This document shows, piece after piece, positions 6,104 to 10,845 of a DNA stretch of 10,845 nucleotides. A program made the translations under genes and the position numbers. The notes beneath the pieces were generated by a model that was not told where the DNA came from, did no database searches, and saw only the letters and a program-made list of their open reading frames with translations. The stretch is from Proteobacteria bacterium HN_bin10 (GTDB taxonomy: Bacteria; Pseudomonadota; Alphaproteobacteria; Caulobacterales; Aquidulcibacteraceae). Location: contig LWDN01000067.1 in assembly GCA_002083515.1 (NCBI GenBank), positions 45,101 through 55,945 of the forward strand, in the 5' to 3' direction. The stretch's first letter is position 1, and every line of letters begins with the position of its first letter.

Positions 6104-6131
6104 ATTTAAGGGACGGGCGCCGTCAAGGCAA
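6104..6131 (-). promoter_or_regulatory. Candidate promoter of the rpsF operon
   Basis: On the minus strand TTGCCT (6131-6126) and TTAAAT (6109-6104) are 16 bases apart, each matching four of six sigma-70 consensus bases. This is the only AT-rich spot in the gap. Transcription would begin near 6097, giving a leader of about 100 nt. An overlapping TTGACG (6126-6121) is too close to serve as the -35 for the same -10. Confidence 0.35.
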
Positions 6132-6166
6132 GGACTTTCGGGGCGGTCCATGCTAGGTTGGAGGAC

Positions 6167-6613
6167 ATGAGCGACCTCTACGAGCGCGACACCTACACCT
6201 GGGCCATGCAGCAGGCCGACGCCCTGCGCCGGCGCTCGGCCAACGAGATCGATTGGGACAATGTGGCCGAGGAGATCGAGAGCGTGGGCAGGGGCCAAAC
6301 CAATGAGCTTTACAGCCGCTATGTCATCCTGCTCACGCACCTGCTGAAGTGGGTTTTTCAACCCGAACGCCGGTCGCGGTCGTGGGAGGCGTCCATACGC
6401 ATCCAGCGCGTCGATCTCGCTCGGTTGATTGAGGCCAACCCTGGTCTCCAGCCCAAGCGCGACGAGATTTTTGGCGCCGCCTATCGCACCGCGCGCCTCG
6501 CCGCGATCGGTGAAACGGACTTGGCCGGCGAGACCTTTCCCGACACCAACCCGTTCACCCTCGCCGAGGCGATGGACGAGAATTTCTGGCCTGAGGCGCA
6601 AGCTACGAAGTAG
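6167..6613 (+). CDS. DUF29 family protein
   Basis: Small soluble protein of 148 residues with no established function. It matches DUF29 (PF01724) throughout: an N-terminal YERDTYTWAMQQADALRR, then NVAEEIESVGRGQTNELYSR, then LLTHLLKWVFQPERRSRSWE, and a C-terminal FPDTNPFTLAEAMDENFWP, the typical family ending. It is predicted mostly helical with no signal peptide or membrane segment. I chose ATG 6167-6169; GGAGG lies only two bases before it, and AGG of TAGG at 6155-6157 sits at a better distance, so a TTG start at 6158 remains possible. The gene lies between the divergent rpsF and fabD, positions that are normally adjacent in this class, and ends 34 bp before fabD. It may be co-transcribed with the fab genes. 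DUF29 genes are patchily distributed, so gain by transfer is plausible. Confidence 0.88.
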   Translation: MSDLYERDTYTWAMQQADALRRRSANEIDWDNVAEEIESVGRGQTNELYSRYVILLTHLLKWVFQPERRSRSWEASIRIQRVDLARLIEANPGLQPKRDEIFGAAYRTARLAAIGETDLAGETFPDTNPFTLAEAMDENFWPEAQATK

Positions 6614-6647
6614 CGCCTTGTCATCGGCTGCGCTAAAGCCCCGCCCC

Positions 6648-7586
6648 ATGACGATAGTCTTCATTTTCCCCGGTCAGGGCAGCCAAACGCCCGGCATGGG
6701 CAAGAGCTTGTACGACGCCTTCGGCGCCAGCCGCGAAGTGTTCCAGGAGGTCGACGAAGCCCTGGGCGAGAAACTGTCGCGGCTCATCTTCGAGGGCTCG
6801 CCGGAGGAGCTGACGCTCACCGTCAACGCCCAGCCGGCGCTGATGGCGGTGAGCCTGGCGGCCATGCGGGCGCTGGAGCGCGAGTTCGGCGTCACCGCCG
6901 CCAAGGCGGCGTTTGTGGCGGGCCATTCGCTCGGCGAGTATTCGGCGCTGGCGGCCGCCGGCGCGCTCTCGGTGAGCGACGCCGCCAAGCTCCTGCGTAC
7001 GCGCGGCAACGCCATGCAGGCGGCCGTACCTGTGGGCGAAGGCGCGATGGCGGCCCTGATCGGCAAGGTCGACGTGGCTTTGGCGGAAGAGATCGCGGCC
7101 AAGGGCGCCGAAGCCGGCGCCTGCGTGGTCGCCAATGACAACAATATCGGCAACGTCGTCATCTCCGGTTCGAAAGCGGGCATCGATGCTGCGCTCGCCT
7201 ACGCGAAAGAGAAGGGCGCGCGCGCCATCCCACTGAACGTCTCGGCGCCGTTCCACTCGCCGCTGATGCAACCCGCGGCCGACGCCATGGCCAATGCGCT
7301 TGCGCAGGCGGCGATCGCGCCGCTTGTCGTGCCGCTGGTGGCGAACGTCACCGCCCGCCCGGTGCATGAGCCAGCGATCGTGCGTAAACTCTTGGTGGAG
7401 CAGGTGACAGGCCGCGTGCGCTGGCGCGAGAGCGTCGAATGGATGGCCAAGGAGGGCGGGGTCGCACGTTTCGTCGAAGTGGGCGCCGGCAAACAGCTCA
7501 CCGGCATGGTCAAGCGCAACGCGCCGGAGGCGGAAGCCCTGGCGCTGAACGAACCGGCGGATTTGGAAGCGTTCGCGAAGAGCTGA
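6648..7586 (+). CDS. fabD: Malonyl-CoA:ACP transacylase FabD
   Basis: Moves malonyl from CoA to the phosphopantetheine arm of acyl carrier protein, giving the extender unit for type II fatty acid synthesis in the cytoplasm. The 312-residue protein is full length. It opens with the FPGQGSQ motif (7-13), has the nucleophile Ser94 in GHSLGEY (92-98), the malonate-binding Arg119 in RTRG, and the catalytic His203 in APFHSPLM. These sit two residues later than Ser92, Arg117 and His201 of the Escherichia coli enzyme. The ATG at 6648-6650 fits the family start MTIVFIFPGQGSQ. No Shine-Dalgarno sequence is evident in front of it, only CCCCGCCCC. The stop codon TGA overlaps the start of the next gene by one base, so translation of the two should be coupled. 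Confidence 0.96.
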   Translation: MTIVFIFPGQGSQTPGMGKSLYDAFGASREVFQEVDEALGEKLSRLIFEGSPEELTLTVNAQPALMAVSLAAMRALEREFGVTAAKAAFVAGHSLGEYSALAAAGALSVSDAAKLLRTRGNAMQAAVPVGEGAMAALIGKVDVALAEEIAAKGAEAGACVVANDNNIGNVVISGSKAGIDAALAYAKEKGARAIPLNVSAPFHSPLMQPAADAMANALAQAAIAPLVVPLVANVTARPVHEPAIVRKLLVEQVTGRVRWRESVEWMAKEGGVARFVEVGAGKQLTGMVKRNAPEAEALALNEPADLEAFAKS

Positions 7587-8263
7587 TGGAAGCGCTTCCC
7601 AATTACGGCCTCGCCAACACCGTCACCGGTTTTGCGACGCTGTTTTCCGGGTTGATCGCGCTTGCCTTCTGTTGGTTGATCGCCAAGCACCCGCCGCGCT
7701 GGATGCTGGTTTATTGGCTGATCGTCGTCACCGGCGTTTTCACCATCACGCTGCACGGTTTTGGCGAGACCAACCCGGTGCTGGGCGAGCGCTGGTTCTG
7801 GGCGTTCCTCGACACCGGGTCGAACATCGTGGTGGCATGGGGCATTGCGCGCGCGGTGCTGATCGATTTCTACAGCGCCAAGACGCAGGCCTGGGCGCGG
7901 CCGCTGGCGCTCATCCTGATGTTGGTGGGCGTCGTCTGGCACTTCCAGGACCGCGCCAGCGCCGGGGGCTACCTTGTCGGGTTCGGCGCTTGGGGCGGGT
8001 TCAACCCGGGTGAGGCGTGGCTCATTCTGTTTTCACTGGCGAACACGGCGCTCTTCTACGCCAAACGCCGCGCTATCCCGCCGCGCGCCATGCCGGTGCT
8101 GTTGCTGGTGACCGCGATCTTCCTGGCCGGACTGGGGCTCGCCAGCGCCGCCAACGATGCCATTGTGTTTCCGTTCTTCAGTCTTCACGCGCTTTGGCAC
8201 GTGGTCGGCGCGTTCGGCTTTGTCGCGCTCTGGGCGTTCAACGAGATGCGCTTCCGCGCGTGA
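7586..8263 (+). CDS. Seven-helix membrane protein with CREST-like (alkaline ceramidase-like) signature
   Basis: Integral membrane protein of 225 residues with about seven hydrophobic helices: 11-33, 40-58, 69-93, 105-120, 142-158, 169-187 and 199-218. I did not recognise a close family by name. The polar residues in the helices resemble the CREST superfamily (alkaline ceramidases, PAQR receptors, Per1), which hold zinc with one His in helix 2 and HxxxH in helix 7, helped by Ser and Asp. Here they would be Thr53-x3-His57 in helix 2, Asp76 at the start of helix 3, and His201-x3-His205 (HALWH) in helix 7. Serine is replaced by threonine, and His57-Asp76 is longer than in human ACER3 (His81-Asp92). 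The ATG overlaps the fabD stop (TGATG), and copy B of the repeat separates it from fabG. A lipid amidase or other lipid hydrolase role is inference; the frame and topology are solid. Confidence 0.85.
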   Translation: MEALPNYGLANTVTGFATLFSGLIALAFCWLIAKHPPRWMLVYWLIVVTGVFTITLHGFGETNPVLGERWFWAFLDTGSNIVVAWGIARAVLIDFYSAKTQAWARPLALILMLVGVVWHFQDRASAGGYLVGFGAWGGFNPGEAWLILFSLANTALFYAKRRAIPPRAMPVLLLVTAIFLAGLGLASAANDAIVFPFFSLHALWHVVGAFGFVALWAFNEMRFRA

Positions 8264-8269
8264 GAAATC

Positions 8270-8343
8270 TGGACCGCCGGCGCCCTCGCCGGCATAAGGT
8301 TCGCCAAGCTGCAAACGATGCCGGCGAGGGCGCCGGCGGTCCA
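8270..8343. repeat. Palindromic repeat, copy B, perfect 26-bp inverted repeat
   Basis: Bases 8270-8295 are the exact reverse complement of 8318-8343, with a 22-bp spacer. Each arm reads TGGACCGCCGGC, then core GCCCTC, then GCCGGCAT. Because GCCGGC is its own reverse complement, each arm can also fold alone. The element lies 6 bp after the stop of the membrane protein gene and 13 bp before the fabG start, inside the fab operon. As RNA it would form a very stable long hairpin with no U-tract. Confidence 0.93.
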
Positions 8344-8356
8344 TATTGGGTGCCGC

Positions 8357-9097
8357 ATGTTCAATCTCACAGGCAAAACCGCGCTGGTCACCGGCGCTTC
8401 GGGCGGCATCGGCGGCGCTATCGCGAAAGCGCTGGCTGCACAGGGCGCGCGCGTGGCGTTATCGGGCACGCGGGTCGAAGCGCTTGAAAAAGTGCGCGCC
8501 GAACTGGGCGGCGATCACGTCATCACGCCGTGCAACCTCTCCGACACCGCTGCGGTCGATGCGCTGGTGGGCCAAGCGGAAGCCGCGCTCGGCGGCAAGC
8601 TCGACATCCTCGTCGCCAATGCCGGCATCACCAAGGACGGCCTCTTGCTGCGCATGAAGGACGAGGATTTTCAGAACGTCCTCAAGATCAATCTCGAAGG
8701 CTATTTCCGGCTTTCGCGCGCCGCGCTGAAGACCATGATGAAAAACCGTTGGGGCCGGATCATCGGCATCACGTCGGTGGTCGGCGTCACCGGAAACCCC
8801 GGCCAAGCGAACTACGCGGCCTCGAAAGCGGGCATGATCGGCTTCACCAAGGCGCTCGCGGCCGAGGTCGCCAGCCGCAACGTCACCGCCAATTGCATCG
8901 CGCCGGGCTTCATCGCCTCGCCGATGACGGATGTGCTCAACGAGACGCAAAAGGCTGCGCTCATGACCAAAATTCCGGCGGGACGGCTCGGCGAGGGCGC
9001 CGATGTCGCCGCTGCGGCCGTCTATCTGGCCAGCGACGAGGCCGGCTACATGACCGGCCAGACTTTGCATGTGAATGGCGGCATGGCCATGATCTGA
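8357..9097 (+). CDS. fabG: 3-oxoacyl-ACP reductase FabG
   Basis: NADPH-dependent reduction of 3-oxoacyl-ACP to 3-hydroxyacyl-ACP, the first reduction of each elongation round. The 246-residue protein is a classical short-chain dehydrogenase: cofactor loop TGASGGIG at 12-19, NAG at 88-90, and the tetrad Asn112, Ser140, Tyr153 and Lys157 (YAASK). It ends with the FabG-typical GYMTGQTLHVNGGMAMI. I chose ATG 8357-8359 (MFNLTGKTALVTG). An in-frame ATG at 8318 lies in the right arm of the repeat and would add 13 residues of repeat-derived sequence. The ribosome binding site is weak (TGGG at about 8347-8350). The upstream repeat hairpin could set its expression apart from fabD. A 138-bp gap follows before acpP. 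Confidence 0.96.
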   Translation: MFNLTGKTALVTGASGGIGGAIAKALAAQGARVALSGTRVEALEKVRAELGGDHVITPCNLSDTAAVDALVGQAEAALGGKLDILVANAGITKDGLLLRMKDEDFQNVLKINLEGYFRLSRAALKTMMKNRWGRIIGITSVVGVTGNPGQANYAASKAGMIGFTKALAAEVASRNVTANCIAPGFIASPMTDVLNETQKAALMTKIPAGRLGEGADVAAAAVYLASDEAGYMTGQTLHVNGGMAMI

Positions 9098-9235
9098 GCC
9101 GCCGGGGCGGAAGCATCCCCGCTGGCGAAAAGGGCTTGCGCCGGGGGCTGCGTGTGGTCAAAAGGCCGCTTGCAAGCGCTCTCCGGGGCGTGACCAAATC
9201 TTGAGCCCAATTCTCTCAGTACTGGCGAGGCGTGC
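9098..9235 (+). other. fabG-acpP intergenic region
   Basis: This 138-bp gap is long for the operon. It has a modest CGGGG/CCCCG hairpin right after the fabG stop (9103-9121), a perfect 10-bp palindrome GCTTGCAAGC at 9168-9177, and GAGG at 9227-9230, five bases before the acpP start, as its ribosome binding site. acpP usually needs far stronger expression than its neighbours, so its own promoter is expected here, but I found no pair of hexamers good enough to name. Confidence 0.45.
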
Positions 9236-9472
9236 ATGTCGGAAGTTTTTGAGCGCGTTAAGGCGATCGTGATCAAGCACCTGGAAGCCGATCCTGCCAA
9301 GGTGACCGATAAGGCCTCCTTCATCGACGATCTCGGCGCCGACAGCTTGGACAATGTCGAACTCGTCATGGCGTTCGAAGAAGAGTTTGGCATCGAAATT
9401 CCCGACGACGCGGCCGAACACATCCAAACGGTCGGCGACGCCGTGAAATTTATCTCGGAGAAGCAGGGCTAA
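9236..9472 (+). CDS. acpP: Acyl carrier protein
   Basis: Carries growing acyl chains on a 4'-phosphopantetheine arm through all steps of fatty acid synthesis and hands them to lipid A and phospholipid enzymes. The 78-residue acidic protein has the universal attachment motif GADSLD, with Ser37 as the modified residue, followed by the recognition helix NVELVMAFEEEFGIEIPDD. Length and sequence are normal for AcpP. ATG 9236-9238 has GAGG five bases upstream. Its stop codon lies in the loop of a small perfect hairpin, and fabF starts 16 bp further on. Confidence 0.98.
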   Translation: MSEVFERVKAIVIKHLEADPAKVTDKASFIDDLGADSLDNVELVMAFEEEFGIEIPDDAAEHIQTVGDAVKFISEKQG

Positions 9473-9480
9473 GGCCCTGC
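9463..9480 (+). promoter_or_regulatory. Hairpin at the acpP stop codon
   Basis: GCAGGGC (9463-9469) pairs perfectly with GCCCTGC (9474-9480). The four-base loop, TAAG, contains the acpP stop codon TAA. There is no T-tract, so it is not a standard terminator. It could protect the 3' end of a processed acpP mRNA or slow transcription into fabF. The function is inference. Confidence 0.5.
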
Positions 9481-9488
9481 CCGCGCTG

Positions 9489-10769
9489 ATGCGGCGCGTC
9501 GTCATCACAGGCATTGGGCTCGTCACCCCGCTGGCCGCGAACCGCGAAGCCACGTGGGAGCGGCTGGTCGCAGGCAAATCCGGCGCCAACAAGATCGAGC
9601 ACATCAAGGTCGACGACCTGACCTGCCGCATCGCTTGCCTGGTGCCGCGCACCGATGGGCGCGGCGGCGGCGAGGGCGATGCGCATGCCTTCGATCCGGA
9701 CAAGACGATGTCGGCGAAGGACCGCCGCCGTATCGAGGATTTCATCCTTTACGCGATCGCCGCCGCCGACGAGGCCGTCGCCGATAGCGGTTGGAAACCC
9801 GAAGACGACGAGGCCAAGAACCGCACCGGCGTGCTGATCGGCTCCGGCATCGGCGGTCTCGACGCCATCGGCGTCAATGCGCTGATCCTGGAAAAGGATG
9901 GCCCGCGGAAGATTTCCCCGTTCTTCATTCCGAGCGCGCTGATCAATCTCGCGTCCGGGCAAGTCTCGATCCGGCACGGTTTCCGCGGACCCAACCACGC
10001 GGTGGTGACAGCCTGCGCAACCGGCGCGCACGCCATGGGCGACGCGGCGCGGCTGATCAAGTACGGCGACGCCGACGTGATGGTGGCCGGCGGCGCCGAA
10101 GCATCGGTGTGCAGGCTGGCGATGGCGGGCTTCTGTGCGCTGCGCGCCATGTCCACTAATTTCAACGATGCGCCGGAGCAGGCCTCGCGTCCCTATGACA
10201 AGGATCGCGACGGCTTCGTCATGGGCGAGGGCGCGGGCTGCGTGGTGCTTGAGGAATACGAGCACGCCAAGGCGCGCGGCGCAAAAATCTACGCTGAAGT
10301 TACAGGTTACGGCCTCTCGGGTGACGCCTACCACATCACCGCGCCCGCCGAGGACGGCGACGGCGGTTTCCGCGCCATGCAGGCGGCGCTCAAGAACGCC
10401 AATATGAGCCCCGGCGACATCGATTATCTCAACGCCCACGGCACCTCGACGCCGCTTGGCGACGAGATCGAGTTGAAAGCGATCGAGCGTCTGTTCGGCA
10501 ACGCCGCCGCGAACCTCTCGCTCTCGTCGACCAAGTCGGCCACCGGCCATTTGCTCGGCGCCGCCGGCGCGGTCGAGGCGATTTTCTGTGCGCTGGCGAT
10601 CCGCGACGGGGTCATTCCGCCGACCTTGAATCTGGACAATCCCTCAGTTGAGTCCGCCATAGATCTGACGCCCAAAACGGCCAAGAAACGGCCGGTGCGG
10701 GCAGCGATGTCGAATTCGTTCGGGTTCGGCGGCACGAATGCCGCCGTGATCCTGACAGCGGTGGATTGA
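9489..10769 (+). CDS. fabF: 3-oxoacyl-ACP synthase II FabF
   Basis: Condenses malonyl-ACP with acyl-ACP to lengthen the chain by two carbons (KAS II). The 426-residue protein carries the complete thiolase-fold active site: Cys176 in TACATGAHAMG, His317 in NAHGTSTPLGD and His354 in KSATGHLLGAAG, with Lys349. It starts MRRVVITGIGLVTPL and ends SFGFGGTNAAVILT, both typical. It is slightly longer than the 413-residue Escherichia coli enzyme; the extra residues are partly a Gly/Asp-rich loop near 55-70, common in Alphaproteobacteria. The ATG at 9489-9491 has no strong Shine-Dalgarno sequence; the hairpin at the acpP stop lies just upstream. Its TGA overlaps the next start codon by one base. Confidence 0.97.
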   Translation: MRRVVITGIGLVTPLAANREATWERLVAGKSGANKIEHIKVDDLTCRIACLVPRTDGRGGGEGDAHAFDPDKTMSAKDRRRIEDFILYAIAAADEAVADSGWKPEDDEAKNRTGVLIGSGIGGLDAIGVNALILEKDGPRKISPFFIPSALINLASGQVSIRHGFRGPNHAVVTACATGAHAMGDAARLIKYGDADVMVAGGAEASVCRLAMAGFCALRAMSTNFNDAPEQASRPYDKDRDGFVMGEGAGCVVLEEYEHAKARGAKIYAEVTGYGLSGDAYHITAPAEDGDGGFRAMQAALKNANMSPGDIDYLNAHGTSTPLGDEIELKAIERLFGNAAANLSLSSTKSATGHLLGAAGAVEAIFCALAIRDGVIPPTLNLDNPSVESAIDLTPKTAKKRPVRAAMSNSFGFGGTNAAVILTAVD

Positions 10770-10845
10770 TGGCCAGAGCAGCGGCGCGCCGATCGAGCGG
10801 CGGCGGACTTTTCTCCTTCCTGTTCTGGGGCGCCGTGCTGGCGGG
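10769..10845 (+). CDS. mltG: Probable endolytic transglycosylase MltG, N-terminal fragment
   Basis: Only the first 25 codons are inside the window. They encode MARAAARRSSGGGG, a short basic, glycine-rich stretch, then LFSFLFWGAVLAG, the beginning of a membrane anchor. The start overlaps the fabF stop (TGATG). In Alphaproteobacteria the gene after fabF is usually mltG (yceG), which cuts nascent peptidoglycan strands from the periplasmic side of the inner membrane and has exactly this kind of N-terminal anchor. The name rests on position and topology; no catalytic residues are visible. Confidence 0.6.
   Translation, partial: MARAAARRSSGGGLFSFLFWGAVLA

Noticed and set aside
6618..6647. TTGTCA as a -35 box for fabD
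   Set aside because: No acceptable -10 follows at 15-19 bp; TAAAGC is only 10-11 bp away.
9450..10550. 366-codon minus-strand open frame opposite fabF
   Set aside because: It is a mirror of the fabF codon bias, with Gly/Ala/Arg/Val-rich composition and no recognisable domain.

Overview
The window is GC-rich, densely packed bacterial chromosome carrying two housekeeping operons that point away from each other. Proximity of a ribosomal protein/replication operon (rpsF-rpsR-rplI-dnaB-alr) to a fatty-acid operon (fabD-fabG-acpP-fabF-mltG) is typical of Alphaproteobacteria. Protein character and a cluster of GANTC sites, the recognition sequence of the CcrM-type methylase of that class, agree. 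A Caulobacterales/Hyphomonadaceae-like source is my guess; the sequence alone does not fix the genus.

Minus strand, read right to left from about 6130: a candidate promoter and a roughly 100-nt structured leader, then rpsF, rpsR and rplI with tight spacing and good ribosome binding sites, closed by a strong intrinsic terminator (4661-4705). A 325-bp gap with a palindromic repeat and four GANTC sites precedes dnaB. alr follows 10 bp after dnaB and has no ATG, GTG or TTG start; CTG at 2920 is the best candidate. Then come mlaE and mlaF, permease and ATPase of an MCE/Mla-type phospholipid transporter, separated from alr and from each other by palindromic repeats.

Plus strand, from 6167: a small DUF29 protein, then fabD, a seven-helix membrane protein overlapping the fabD stop codon, fabG, acpP, fabF and the first codons of a probable mltG. 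FabD loads malonyl onto AcpP, FabF condenses and FabG reduces. The membrane protein has the spaced His, Asp and HxxxH signature of the CREST (alkaline ceramidase-like) metal hydrolases, an unexpected partner inside a fatty-acid operon.

The most distinctive non-coding feature is a family of mosaic inverted repeats, GGACC...GCCGGC-core-GCCGGC...GGTCC, with two close copies, one copy with a different core and one degenerate half-copy, plus a second BIME-like double hairpin between mlaE and mlaF. They sit close to start codons inside otherwise compact operons. I saw no tRNA, rRNA, CRISPR array, transposase or phage gene. The candidates most worth following are the CREST-like gene, the repeat family, the non-canonical alr start and the GANTC cluster before dnaB.
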